Assembly: GCA_038503075.1 (NCBI GenBank)
Contig: JBCAML010000017.1
Span: 248,001 to 312,000, forward strand
Direction: 5' to 3'
From: Gyromitra esculenta
Lineage: Eukaryota > Ascomycota > Pezizomycetes > Pezizales > Discinaceae
Length of the DNA stretch: 64,000 bases
Shown: piece after piece, positions 25,076 through 36,934 of the stretch
Numbering within the stretch: the stretch's first letter is position 1
Layout of the letters: each line of letters starts with the position of its first letter
Notes under the pieces: generated by a model
Told to the model about the DNA's origin: nothing
The model's database searches: none
The model's input: only the letters and a program-made list of their open reading frames with translations
Program-made: the position numbers and the translations under genes

Positions 25076-26181
25076 ACGGGTGAATTCTCGGTGTTGATTT
25101 CGCTGGGAAGTTAGAAGTATTCTTTTTTGCTTGCAGTAGGTTTATATATTCATTATTCATCTCTTACCTTTCTTCTTCTGGGGGTGGCTGTTTGGGTGTC
25201 CCTTTTGCAGCATTCGTGTTTATGTTCATGTTCAATCAATATACGGGCCACCAGAGTTCTGGGTAAACAAGATTCTTTCAAAGACTATACGGTTTCTTAG
25301 GGGATATGTCGTCTACTCCGTGTCTCTAGATGAGAGCTATGTACCGATACTTTCTCGATGATAATATGCGTAGTGCGCGCAGCATCTTTCTTTAATACCT
25401 CACCGTACACATGTAGTTACTCCTCTAAATATATTTAGAGTACTTACGCTCCTCGACTTTTAAAAATGGTTTTGAGCAATGTTCCTGGGATCGCCTCCAA
25501 TGTTTTGGATCGGACTGGGCCGATTTCAAATAAGACCGTCTAGATTTGAATCTGAGAGCAAGATAAACTTGCGGTGCAGTTGGGCCTGACTTCTTACAAT
25601 TTTTATTGAGATTAGCTTTGATACGAGTGGGGAGAGGACGCACAAACCTTTCGAGAACGTTCTAGTGAATAATTAGTGTTAGAATCATGAAATATCACTC
25701 AGTTGAGAAAAACACCAAACGAGGGTAGTAGTGAATATCTGGTGGATTTATTGTTAAGTACGACCGAATGTCTCGATAATGGTTTTATATGGTTTCACGC
25801 GCTGTTCAACCTTTGTTGGTCGCGGTCATCGCTGCCAATATCATATCCCCATCGCATGGTGTTATAAAAGTTGTTGTACTATATGCCAAGCGCCCTGCTA
25901 ATGGTTGAAGCAAAAGACTTGACCATGGCCAGTCATTGGCATACAAACCCTAACCCTGTGTTTATTGTGATGTCAATCCAGCCCAGGCCATTTAATAATG
26001 TTCCCGACTCGGCTGTGCTTGCTATTCGCGAGATACTGTAATGTTACGAGAAAAGCATGTCAGAGCCAAAAGCGGTGTCAATTGGCCGTTTCCAGCAGTC
26101 CGTTTCCAGCAGTCCGTTTGATCGCTAATGTTTATCCTACAGTGGGGAAACTACTTCAACATCAAGCTGCACTGGCGTGAA
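25076..26181. other. intergenic DNA with a 14-bp tandem duplication
   Basis: No gene recognised. Near 26085-26116 the unit CCGTTTCCAGCAGT is present twice plus a partial third copy, about 150 bp upstream of the F-box/ankyrin start. The remainder shows nothing I can name. Confidence 0.45.
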
Positions 26182-26188
26182 TATAAAC
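26182..26188 (+). promoter_or_regulatory. candidate TATA box (TATAAAC)
   Basis: TATAAAC lies 78 bp before the ATG at 26266. Its position supports choosing 26266, with its F-box-like start, over the in-frame upstream ATG at 26128, which would place the box inside the coding region. Confidence 0.45.
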
Positions 26189-26265
26189 GCACCGATTTGG
26201 AGGGAGTAAGTATTTTGTTATCTCTCTTCTTTAGGAAAAAAAAACAAAAACATAGTTACGCCTCA

Positions 26266-27261
26266 ATGCCACTCCTCGCTTTTCCCAACGAGCTCCTACT
26301 CCAAGTCGCTTCTCACCTTGATCGCCCTTCAGTTTTCTCTCTCCTCCTCGCGAACCGTCGATTCGCCCACCTTCTTGTCTCCCTCCACTTAACATACGCA
26401 TGTCGTTCCATCCAGGACTTCACAACCGCAGTCTTCTGCGCGGCTGCTTCCAAAAGCGAGTCGAACCTACGCTTTCTTCTTAACCAAAACCCGTTTATGG
26501 TTGACAAGGACTCGGGAGAACTTCGAAACTCACCCGAGTGCGATATAACCATCCACACGTTCTCCACGCTGTCCAGGCCCTCCCGCGACACATATAAGCT
26601 CGACAAGCTCCTCTTCCATCGCCAGCTCCGTACATTTGACTCCTCTTCCTCCGTGCCAAACGTCCTCTCCTCGGCACCCAGTATCATCGTCCAAGCACGC
26701 AGCTACGGCAAAACCCCGCTCCACTACGCTGCCGACGCAGGACAGGAACACAAAGTCCGCATGCTCATCCGGCACGGCCACAACATCGACATTAAAGACC
26801 ACGACAAAGACTCTGCGCTGCTGTGTGCTCTCAAAAACAAGCACGACAATATAGCGCGGCTGCTGATCGAGTCTGGGGCAAATATCCACGCGGAGGCACG
26901 GAACGGGCATACCACGTTCCATCTTACTGCGGCGTGGGGCCATCACGAAATAGTTAAATTGATGCTGAAGAAAGGCGCAAGAATCGAGGGACATGACCGG
27001 GATGGTCATACCGTGCTTCATGATGCGGCCCAGAGTGGGGATGTGGAGCTGGTGAAACTGTTGCTGAAGGAGGGTGCGAATATCAATGCTCAAGTTATAG
27101 AGAATTATGTACAATTCGTGGACATGAGTTGGGGGGACACGCCATTGCATTTAGCAGCGAGGAGACGGAATATCAAGATTATGGAGTTGCTGTTGAGGAA
27201 CGGGGCGAATCCGAATATCAGAGGGAGGGATGGGAGCTTTGCCTATATGGAAAAGGAATAG
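26266..27261 (+). CDS. F-box-like plus ankyrin-repeat protein
   Basis: A 331-aa single-exon protein. Residues 1-45 (LLAFPNELLLQVASHLDRPSVFSLLLANRRFAHLL) match the F-box pattern (L-P-E-L-L--I---L----L--L-----R). From about residue 145 at least four ankyrin repeats follow: YGKTPLHYAADAGQEHKVRM, HDNIARLLIESGANIHAEAR, GHTTFHLTAAWGHHEIVKLM, GHTVLHDAAQSGDVELVKLL and GDTPLHLAARRRNIKIMELL. Such proteins often act as substrate receptors of SCF ubiquitin ligases, with the ankyrins binding the target (family knowledge); the target is unknown. Many filamentous ascomycetes carry large families of F-box/ankyrin genes. It ends one residue pair after the last repeat, so slight C-terminal truncation is possible. 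Confidence 0.8.
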   Translation: MPLLAFPNELLLQVASHLDRPSVFSLLLANRRFAHLLVSLHLTYACRSIQDFTTAVFCAAASKSESNLRFLLNQNPFMVDKDSGELRNSPECDITIHTFSTLSRPSRDTYKLDKLLFHRQLRTFDSSSSVPNVLSSAPSIIVQARSYGKTPLHYAADAGQEHKVRMLIRHGHNIDIKDHDKDSALLCALKNKHDNIARLLIESGANIHAEARNGHTTFHLTAAWGHHEIVKLMLKKGARIEGHDRDGHTVLHDAAQSGDVELVKLLLKEGANINAQVIENYVQFVDMSWGDTPLHLAARRRNIKIMELLLRNGANPNIRGRDGSFAYMEKE

Positions 27262-28228
27262 TAATCTGATTGACTGTTTGAAACCATCAATAAAATTTCG
27301 ATGATGCGACGGTGCGAAGATATTACATTACTGGTGATGAGTGGATGAACGAGCTACTGTTAGTTGAATATCATGTCAATGACAAAAAGTAGACTATAAA
27401 GACTACTTTTTATTGCAGTGGGCAGGGGAAGGATATGGGAGACGTAGCTCTAGTTAGATGTTACTGCGCAAAGGTTTATATAGAGTTTACATTTTATAAG
27501 AGACATTATTATTTCCTGAATAATTATAACAGCTAGGATATACACGTAGCTTAAGCTTTCGATTGACCTTTATTAAGATCACTAGCTATAGGCTACATGC
27601 TCTTGAAAACTTGAGGGTGTCACAAATCGCTTTTTGAACTAGATATAATCAGCAAGAAGACCTTTAGACGGCGACACACGCATTTAAGAATTTTCACCTG
27701 TTTCGGCCTAGTTGTGCCTATTACTCGTGAGAAAATACGGCATACGTGAATGAATTTTGTTCTAATACATTTCGCGCAGGCAGTATATTTGCGTTCTGAT
27801 GGTGCGGACATGTGACGGGCGGGATAATAGCGTTGTTGTTGTAGCAGCGGTGTGGTACAAGTTTTGCAAAAAAATAGATAGGATTATAACGCGTGAAAGG
27901 GTAGCCTGCTGGATTCATCCCTTCTCTATAATTTCTACTGATAGCATGATAATGTTGCCAATATTCGAGTGATGGTCTGTGAATATAATTACACCGTAAA
28001 TGGGAAAAGGTTCATCTTAGCTGCTTATGCGGCCTCCCAGTTTTTAAGTGTTGCTGTGTACGCACATTCTCAAGTTTGTAATACTCCGAAGCCTAGATTG
28101 TAGTTTATTCAAGTTTCCAAAGCCCCCCCCCTCAGCTTAATTATTTGAAAAGTTTAATTAGATACACTGTTAAGTTCTAATGGATAGGCTTGAAAAAGAA
28201 AATCAATTCTTAGATCCATGGTTTTTTC
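27262..28228. other. intergenic DNA
   Basis: AT-rich sequence without a recognisable gene. A short frame at 27721-27918 (minus) has no supporting feature. Confidence 0.4.
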
Positions 28229-28235
28229 TATAAAA
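28229..28235 (+). promoter_or_regulatory. candidate TATA box (TATAAAA)
   Basis: TATAAAA followed by a CT-rich stretch, about 130 bp upstream of the ATG at 28364; consistent with a real transcript for the small ORF that follows. Confidence 0.4.
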
Positions 28236-28363
28236 GTAACTATTATCCACTTCTTTAGCAGTCTCTCACCAGCCTCCCCAAGATCACATCCCTCACAACA
28301 TTACAAATCTTCACACGTTTCGCATAGATCTTTTCAGAAATCTCTCACATATACTCTGATACC

Positions 28364-28744
28364 ATGCCTACCGGATTCAGTAGGGGAAACTTCCAAATTG
28401 CGCGTAAATTGGGTAAAACAACGGCAGTAATAAAGCCCCATGGTCAAACCGCTTCTCACCGGTTTATCAACCGCTTCCAGCTCAGAAGGAGAATTAAGTA
28501 CCTGACCGGTCTCGGGTTGACTGACATTGCCAAAATTATTTGGAGGCTTAGAAGCGTTATTTGGTCATATAGAGCAACTGTCTGGAGGTGGAGAGAGGTT
28601 ATAATTTTGTGCTCTATTCCGATTTTCCAGTTGTATGCTTTCTGGTTGCTGACGAAAGCTCAGTTGTCCGCCATTATCGAAGAGTGGAAAGGGGAAAAGA
28701 AGAATCAAAGGGGCTCGTTTAAGTGGGGGCGAAATTCTAGGTAG
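28364..28744 (+). CDS. hypothetical basic protein with one hydrophobic segment
   Basis: A 126-aa frame with no recognised family. It is rich in Arg and Lys (RFQLRRRIKYL, WRLRSVIWSYRATVWRWREV) and has a single hydrophobic stretch, VIILCSIPIFQLYAFWLL, at about residues 79-96, which could be a membrane anchor. The C-terminus is charged. A TATA box and a CT-rich leader precede it. Evidence for coding is modest: no conserved motif, no intron, an ordinary start context. It could be a lineage-specific gene or a chance frame. Confidence 0.4.
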   Translation: MPTGFSRGNFQIARKLGKTTAVIKPHGQTASHRFINRFQLRRRIKYLTGLGLTDIAKIIWRLRSVIWSYRATVWRWREVIILCSIPIFQLYAFWLLTKAQLSAIIEEWKGEKKNQRGSFKWGRNSR

Positions 28745-29189
28745 GGAAGTAAAGAAGAAACGATGGACCGGGGACGTTGTGACGTAGGGAGAGCATCAGT
28801 GGTTGCAAAACTGAATTACTTTTATTTTTATTTTTAGATAGTTCGCGAGGTCTTAAAAATCGGAGGGTTAAATTCAGGGGCAAAGGTTTAGAGGGAGTTT
28901 TTGAGTTAAGAGCTCTTGTAGAACATACTAGATGAGTACATCACCTAATAGAGTCAAAGTAAACCGGAAACCCCGTAAAAGGTTTTAAATCAATTCCACC
29001 TTGCGCCTATAGTATTATACTGAGACATGCATATGAAGGGGATTTGGCGCGGATTCCTCCCGAAAGAGATCCACCGTATTTTGCTCACATGCCCGACCTT
29101 TTGCTGCCGTTCTTCATTTTTTGCACAGATTTGTCCTCCGAGTAACAACGAGAGAAATGTTGGTCTACCAAAGCAGAAGAGATTGAAAA
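28745..29189. other. intergenic DNA
   Basis: Lies between the 3' ends of two convergent transcripts. No feature was recognised. Confidence 0.4.
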
Positions 29190-30553
29190 TTACCAATCAG
29201 CGATAATAGACGCTTTTGCATCATGAAGCTCGTCAAATATGCCCACTTCCTTCGCCTTAATAAACTGATCATTATACTCAGGGGTTTCAGTGATAGCACC
29301 GAGAGCTTCCTTGACTTGTGGGGCCTTTTGGCTGGCGGAAACGATAGATTTACTCATCATAATCTGTAGGGCACAACGTTAATCCACTTGTTCATCGAGA
29401 AGGAGAAGTCTTATTTGCCTGAATCCAGGTAAGCTGTTCCGCACTAGTTGACCTCTTGCTAGATGATGTTAGCGTACGATTTTAAAGATAAAATGCTAGA
29501 ACAAGGGGCCTACTTGCCCCATAAGAGCTCTTGGCTGCTCGAGAGATAGCCTATCCTTAGTCTTCATCCCTGCTTTGGCCATTTGCTTGACTGCTGCTAT
29601 CTTGACTTCTTCCTGGGCCCCAGCAACATTATCGGCTACTGCTCCACGTTTAAGATTCTCAATCTTGGTGATCGCAGGAAGTCTCTTAGTAACTTTAATA
29701 GGATCAGCAGGGGGGGTGGTAGGGGTGGTAGTAGCAGCGGAAACAGGAAAAGGTGCATTCGTAAACCCAAATCCATCGTCAAGGCTGACGATGCTAGAAG
29801 TCTTGTGAATCTCTCGGAGATCTTTCATATTCCAATCACTACTATCCCCCGCATTTACAGCAGCAATAGGAGCAGTCTTTAGACTCCCACCCGGAACAAA
29901 GGCATGCATGCTAGTCATTAAGCCGTTGCTGATCGGGGCAGCTGACAAAATTTTCTTGCCATACCCACCTGAGAGACCCGTGTTGAAGGAGGTCGACCGC
30001 ATGGCATTACCATTGGTAGTATGAGCAGCCAAACGAGGTAGTGTACTTGGAGTAGCCGGGCTTAGAACCTCAGGAATAGTCGGCATCACAGTGGGCTTTG
30101 GAGGAATCCCACGGCTCTGATGCTTTTTTCTAATGACGAGGCGGTCGAGAGCCTCTTGTTTTTGTTGGCGGCCGAGAAGTTCCTGTCTGCGGGAATGGTC
30201 AAGCCTCCTAACAAATACTTTGATAGTGTATTTCGCATTGAAGTCAAAATAGTCACCTAGCGGAACCTATGAGGGGACAATACAAGATGTTAGTAAGAGT
30301 CTAGTATATGAACTTGAAAAAAGAGATGAATCTAGTCTGTGGAATATCGTCCGATAAGAACGGTTATGGAAATGAGGATACTTACTGTCTTGATGAGGAT
30401 CTTCTCACTCCAAGCTTCCGGCTTGAAATTTTTCACGGGGCAGCTCACATAGGGAAGCGTACGGCTCATCTCCAATAGCTCACTGATGGTATACCGCTTG
30501 CGTTGATAAGAGAGATCCTCATTAGACATCCTAGCTAGGTTCCCAGGGGCCAT
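29190..30553 (-). CDS. putative eIF4E-binding protein, four exons including a 36-nt exon and a GC-AG intron
   Basis: Exons on the minus strand: 30553-30386, 30266-29514, 29454-29419 and 29363-29190; all joins are phase 0 and give 376 aa. Residues 21-27 are YTISELL, a match to the canonical eIF4E-binding motif Y-x4-L-hydrophobic, in a context (RKRYTISELLEMSRTLP) similar to 4E-T and Caf20-like proteins. Next come a basic region (RRLDHSRRQELLGRQQKQEALDRLVIRKKHQSR), a Pro/Thr/Ser-rich middle likely to be disordered, and a conserved-looking C-terminus (MMSKSIVSASQKAPQ...FDELHDAKASIIADW). Role is inferred from the motif only: binding of cap-bound eIF4E and translational repression. The third intron starts with GC rather than GT (CAG/GCAAAT). 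Skipping the 36-nt exon would also keep frame, so both isoforms may exist. Confidence 0.7.
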
Positions 30554-32490
30554 TGTTCGATTTGAGATGGGAGGACTTCAACAATAGGAAGATCGAATAC
30601 AATAGTAAGTAGGGAGGTGTGAGTGTAGAGAACAGAGATGGCTGATAGTTGTTTGGAAATTTTCTATGATAGAATTGGATGTCGTTGCTCCTAGCTCCGA
30701 CTAACGGTGTACAGTGTTTTCTCGATCTTAAATGCTTTTGTGGTCCAATGAATGGGGAACTGCCTTCGCTAGATAACTACAACACGGATATGCACATGCA
30801 TCTTTCCAACCGACGAAGGGAAAAAATTATTAAAGTGTAGTATATTTTGTGCATTTGATGGTCAGTCGCCAATACGCGTATTGCGTGTGTTCCCCGATTT
30901 GCTGCTCCCATTGTGCACGTTGGTATAACGCCCTAATTTTCCGGATGAAATGAGGTAGAGTTAAGTAACATAGAGTGTCACTCATAGTCAGTTTAAACAG
31001 TGCCGAAGATCGAAGGTAGTACAGCTACATGTAGGTACCTCGTTAGCAATCAGAGAGGGAGATCAATCGAAGATTTCGATAGTGTTGAAATCGTAGTAGT
31101 GTGCAAATGCTGCTCTTTGACATTTACTAACATCAATCATTAATTTAATATATCTGGTTTTTGAGGCTCTGGTTTTACGAGCTTGCTAGTGCTACGGGCC
31201 TCATCCACTCCTTTTAGTATTAACTACGTTCTTCTAGATCTGTCTTCATATATCTGGCACCGCTCATTCTTGCTTAAATTGACCTACATCTTCTTGCCTA
31301 AGAGATCTACTCCACTCGAATACTATCTTCAGTTCCCCTTGGACAAGAGATAGCTGCTCTAACCTTACTACAACACTAATGCAAATTCTGGCTTTGGAGT
31401 GGCATTCTGAGAAGAAGTAGATATGCTAAAGGTGATTAGAATCAGGATATGTATCCACCTTCTATGAGCTCTTCGCGGAACTTCAATGTGTATATGTACA
31501 CGTAGATATCATTATCAAGACCTCATATTAGCTCCAAGGATAATGTTGGAAACCTAAAAGATAGGGCAGATACGTCTTCTTCTCAGGTTGAGTCTCCACC
31601 ATCCTGGAAGGCTGATTCTGAAAGTTGATTATTTTAAGGTAGGGATCCACCAAACCTGGCCGGAAAGGCCGGAAACAGAGGGGTGCATTGTGGCATCTGT
31701 CCAATTTCATAATTTCATACATTGCCAGAGTTCCCATCTTTCCTGAGAATCTAAGACTAAATGTGTAAGGCGATACCGACGTGATCCTATTGGATATGTG
31801 TATTTATCGGATGCTTGGACATGGTATGAGCCTATCAACTACTCTGCCAAAGTGTTTTGCAAACTCTCTACGCAGGAAAGCCGAATGGCCTCTCTCCCGT
31901 GTGCATGCTAACAACCCCGCCCCCTCTGGTTGGTTTCGTATTGGGATTGCCAAGAGCCGAAAACTTATTCTGGTGGGGTGGGAGCGATAAGACTGTATCG
32001 ATAAGGTAGCCAATGTTGGCCCACACCACAGACTTCTTCAATGCGGGAGACGAATTAAGTTTTACTAAATATCTGATCGCATTATGCTTAAAAGTGAACA
32101 GTTCGCGTGGTATTTTCAAGGGTATGCAGCACTCTAACCAACATTGTCCACGACCCCGCCTTAGATACCTGGTTTGCCGGTCTCCGCAACATTTCTCCGC
32201 TTGAAAACCGTGGGCGGACGACCCACCTTGGGATTTGGGATACGGCGAGACCCGTGGCCCACTTACTAGGATATTGTAATTTTCTTCCAAGAGGCACCAC
32301 CTAAAGCGACGCATCGGACGAAACATACTGCATCGGTGAAAGTTTATGCTGTATGTAGAAGCAAAAGAAAGAAAGAGCTCAACGATAAATGATGGCCTCC
32401 CCGCCCCTTCTTCCTCTATCTATCCGCTGCGAGGTTTTCTAGAGGAAGCTTTTGAATTATCTAGCGAATTGATCTCGAGAGCCATCAACA
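30554..32490. other. intergenic DNA
   Basis: Promoter of the eIF4E-binding candidate at its left and of the phosphatase-like gene at its right. It contains TACATGTA at 31026. Open frames on both strands at 31.8-32.4 kb overlap one another and show no family resemblance. Confidence 0.4.
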
Positions 32491-34119
32491 ATGCTTTACC
32501 CACTCAAATTTGTGCTTCCGCTCTTAATGCTTCCGCTTGGCGGGTTTGCTCAAGAGATAGTACATGGTGTCGTCGTTTTCTCGCGCCATGGAGATCGCAC
32601 AACGAAACTTCTCCCACCCACGAAACTAACAGCACTCGGCAAGAACCAAGTGTACGATTCGGGAGCATTCTACCGCTCTCGATACATTGATACCGGTTCA
32701 GCATCTCAAATAGCGGGTATCAGTGTCCAAGAAATTGCTTCCTCTCAGCTGTATGCAGCTGCTCCTGATCAGGTTAGTTGATACATCCAGTCATAGGCTC
32801 GCACTCGAACGGTTTTTTGTCGGAATAACTATTTTAGTGTATAAAATAAAACCCTCGAAATTGATACTGATAGTGTCTGCAAATTATAGGATCTCCTCGT
32901 CAATTCTGGACAGGCTTTCCTCGAAGGTCTTTATCCTCCCTTTTCTGGCCTCTCCACCCAAGGTTCCACGGAAATTCTCGCAAACGGAAGCACAGTTACA
33001 CCACCTCTCTCGGGTTTACAGTATTCTACACTTCATACTATCTCTACCGCTGATCCGTCCACAATATGGCTAAAAGGTGATGATGAATGCCCTGAGTACA
33101 CTAAAGCCGGAAATAGTATTTTCAGTTCTGAGGAATACAAAACACTGCAAGCCTCAACCAAGGGGTTTTACGAATCTTTCTCCGGAATTCTCGATGGTCT
33201 ATTTTCGCGAGATAACATGAGCTATGCCAATGCCTATCCCATCTTTGACTATATCAACGTGGGTGTGATTCACAATAACACTATCGCATCCCGTGTGAGT
33301 GCTGCCGAGCTGAAGCAACTTCAAACCCTTGCGGATTCCCAGCAATGGGCACTCAATGGTAACATCACCTTGGTGGGCGATCCTGGAGCGCTTCCGATCT
33401 CTGGCCGTACCCTTGCCAGCAAAATTCTTACGCAGCTGTCATCTGTCATCGACGCCAAGGGCCAAAAGAACAAGTTTTCGCTACTCGTGGGCTCTTACGA
33501 TACTTTCTTGTCTTTCTTTGCTCTAGCACAGCTGCCTAGCGTCAACAGGAACTTCCGTGGCCTCCCTGGATACGCCAGCACTATAGCATTCGAGCTGATT
33601 TCCTACTCGAACAATACGGCGTTTCCTAAGGACTCCAAAGATCTCTACGTTCGTTTCCTCTTCCGAAACGGCACAGACAACGCGAACCCACTCCGTGAAT
33701 ACCCAATCTTTGGCCACGGCCTTGCCAATGCCGTGATGTCATGGGTTGATTTCCGCGATTCAATGGCCGGGATCTCTGTCTCCTCGGTACCACAGTGGTG
33801 CACGATCTGTAAAGCCACGGAATCTTTCTGCCCATCCAGCTCATCACCTACATCTTCCACTAAGCCCAGCACTCCCGATCCTCAGACTTCCCATAAATCG
33901 CATAGTCTCTCACCCGCTGTTGCCGGTGTTGTCGGGGCAATCTGTGCCCTCGTGGCCGTTGGCGTAGCGGTGGCACTCGCGATGATCGCGTTCGGCATGC
34001 GCATCGCCAAATCTCGGAAGAACGCAAGTCAAGATCCCAAGAGCGCGCATGATTTTGAGACCAATAGTAGTGTATGCGAGGGTGGTGTTCATCTCCCAGA
34101 CAAAGTCTACACCCAGTAA
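32491..34119 (+). CDS. secreted, membrane-anchored histidine-phosphatase-like protein (branch 2), two exons
   Basis: Exons 32491-32772 and 32890-34119 join in phase to 503 aa. Residues 1-20 (LYPLKFVLPLLMLPLGGFA) form a signal peptide. The phosphatase signature RHGDR is at residues 32-36 (FSRHGDRTTK), giving the nucleophile His33 and phosphate-binding Arg32 and Arg36. Several N-x-S/T sites suggest glycosylation (NGS, NMS, NNT, NGT). The second catalytic element, usually H-D, appears here as VGSYDTFLSFF, so Tyr replaces the His. The ectodomain ends with Cys pairs (QWCTICKATESFC) and a Ser/Thr/Pro stalk, then one transmembrane helix (VAGVVGAICALVAVGVAVALAM) and a ~50-residue basic cytoplasmic tail. 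It is placed in the phytase/acid phosphatase fold (established family); its substrate is unknown, and activity may be altered by the missing His. Confidence 0.88.
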
Positions 34120-36306
34120 GGCTTGAATGCCAAGAAGACGTTCTCAAACCCACCTTAGTTGGAGGGGCTTTTCACACTTTATTTGTACATAGATATTTCT
34201 TGACGTCATAAGGTTTGATGAATTTATGAAATGACACGGATTGGGTTGGGGGTATAGCGGTCTCTGTCTCTCGGCTTTCAGGGTTGGGCTAGAGTATCTA
34301 GCAAGCGGGAAAATATGAGGAAGGAAAATTAAACTGTTCTTGTATCTTATACCCTTGCCTTGAGTTAATAAAAAGTGGGGTGAGGCACGTAGTTGGCTAC
34401 TGTACCAAAAAGCTTCAATCCCACAAGCATTCTAACAGGGATGCTGGTTATTCGGAACGACAAGTGGAGAAACCCTTCGAAATTTTTCATACTCTATCAC
34501 GGATACGTTGCTGAAATAGCCGTGTTCTAGCTATAAGTCGTTAATAAGTGTGTGTGTCTTCTTCTACTAAGCTAGCTAATCTCTTAAGCTTCTCAGCTAA
34601 TCTATGAAGGGAACAACACCACGAAGGGCTTGCAGTGAGTCACCAATATCACAAACCCTTAACACCAAAGGGAAACTAGAAACACAGATCACCGCAGGAT
34701 AGCCCAAGAGTACATACTCTAGACGCTCTATTTAGTGGCGTCACATTGCCAGTTCCATCCAAAGAAAACACTAAAAGTCTACTCTTTACGGAACAGGCAG
34801 GGAGGTGAATTGAAATCAAGATAATAGTCACTTGGAAAATGAAACAGATGCTGAAAATTCAAGAACAAGAATTACTTCCTCTTTTAAATACCTCTGGAGA
34901 CCTACTACCTTTGTTACATCCATACTCCAAGCTTATGAACTTCCGTTTAGCTATGCACGTTCTGGTTTTTGCAACCTTCGGTATACAGTACGAAAATCAC
35001 TGACCAGGGTATCAAGCCGTTTCGATTTTTGCCTCCATACACGAGTACAGACTATTGGCTGACCCCAAGAAACCCCAATCCGTTCTGCGAAGTACACCAT
35101 ACGCCACTCGATCGATTAAACTTTTTACCTCGCATCTAGTCGGCGTTCTCCGACTCAGACATCGTCGATGCGAACGATGCGAAATCAATAGGGAATCCCC
35201 GGAGTTCATGTATGTGTCATAGAAACCCCAAACCAAAAAGCATGGATCTGGTGGCGAGATTGTTCTTTATCAGACAACATGGCGGCGATAGGTTCATGCA
35301 CGGTATCGTAAAATGTCACTCGTTATGGTTCGTGGAACTGGGATATACCCAATAAAACCACGCCTACTCTAGATTCTATCGAAAAGAAGAGCGCTTTCTC
35401 ATAAGAGCGAAGAACAATATTGAAGATATTATTGCACACAAGACTTATTGCGAGGCTTGAATCTGCCCCGAACTAATTCATCGTAGCGCATGCGCAGTAG
35501 CCGAACGAGAAATAACCCATTAAATATGAGCAGAAAACACCGTACTCGCTTCACATTGGGATCCATTGCACTTAAGATCACCTCATATCACTCGCATTCA
35601 TAGTGATCCTCCGTGACTCACTCGGACAGTATCGGGAAACCGAGAAGTAATATAAAAAGTTCAATTCCAAATTCCACAAAGGCACAAAGCACAAAAACTA
35701 CAATACCCCCTAAATCAGTACCCAGGAATGTACCTCACACTCAAACCACATCCCGGAATTTAGACATCAAAGTCCTCTATCGAGCACGGTCTGCAGTGCG
35801 AGCCCCAATAACCGGATTCAAGCGGAAGGGGTGGTTTATTATGCGCCATTCGTTTACCTCAAGAACCGTAAGCGAGACGTAAGTCAAGGCGGTTGGTGAG
35901 GAGATATTTGGGCGGGATATCACGTCACAGGAAGTGGAAGAAGAGGAAGTTGGGAATTTGAGGTAAAGTCAGAAGTAATGCGATGGTAGAAAGTCGTCAG
36001 TTTCGTTGGCTGGAGATTCTCCTTTTGATGAAAATGCCGCTCCAGAACCTTGTTGATACACAACAAAAAAGCTGCCCTCTTAAAATCCCCTGCCTGTACA
36101 CCATCCCATAGCCATCATCGAAAATCGTAGATCCGGATCCAAACCCACATTCAGACGCGAGACTAGGGCAGGGAGAGAAAAAAAAGTACCCATTCAACCC
36201 TCCCATGTAAAAAAACATACTTTTTTTATATTTCACCCCTGGCGAACGAAAAGGAAGAGGCAAAAAAAAAAAAAACCACAAGAAAAATCCCAATTTTTTA
36301 ATTTTT
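34120..36306. other. intergenic DNA
   Basis: 2.2 kb without a supported gene. Open frames at 34.8-35.9 kb lack domains and codon structure. The last ~300 bases are the 3' flank of RPL26 and contain several A/T runs. Confidence 0.4.
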
Positions 36307-36934
36307 CTATTCCTTGTTCTTCCCCTTCTCGCCCTCCTTAGCCTTCCTACCCTTCCTCTCCAGGATGCTGTCCCGATCCTTATCGATCTTGAGTTTGGTG
36401 ATCTGGACCTTGCTTGGGTGGATACCGACGGGTACCGACTGGCCATTTACCTTCTCTCTGGTGACGCGCTCGATGTGGATAACGTATTTCAGGCGGTAGA
36501 CGGAGATGACCTTGCCTTCACGGCCCTTGAGGGAACCACGGGTGATGATAACCTCGTCGTCCTTGCGGATGGGGATGGAGCGGACCTGTGGTATGTTAGA
36601 CGGGTGAGATGTAGAAGAGCGAGTGGGCTGGGAGGTGTACGTTGTACTGGGCGCGGAGCTCCTTGGAGAGAGGGGCCGACATGATGACGCGGCGGACGGA
36701 GGAGGGTGCACTAAAGTGCGCCTTCCTCGACTTGCGGCGCGAGGACGCGAGGGCTGGAAAGTTGTTGGCTGTTAGTTATGTTTTTTTCCCACCATATCGA
36801 TAATTTCCTCATCACCACCAAGCTGCTACCACCATCACTATCAAAGGCCCAGCCTAGTCTTATTGTTCTCTCCAATTCCTCCACGTAGTGAACCAGCAAC
36901 AGGGAAATATCATACCGGAATTTAGCTTTGTCAT
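36307..36934 (-). CDS. RPL26: 60S ribosomal protein uL24 (L26), three exons
   Basis: Large-subunit ribosomal protein near the exit tunnel (family knowledge). Exons on the minus strand: 36934-36916 (19 nt), 36753-36641 and 36585-36307, in phase, giving 136 aa, the family's usual length. Seen: MTKLNS then [19 protein letters not shown] and [19 protein letters not shown], then [20 protein letters not shown] (the KOW motif), [40 protein letters not shown] and a Lys/Glu-rich end. The tiny first exon, carrying only the start and six residues, is typical of fungal ribosomal protein genes. It is divergent from the Gln-rich gene at 37709. Confidence 0.97.
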
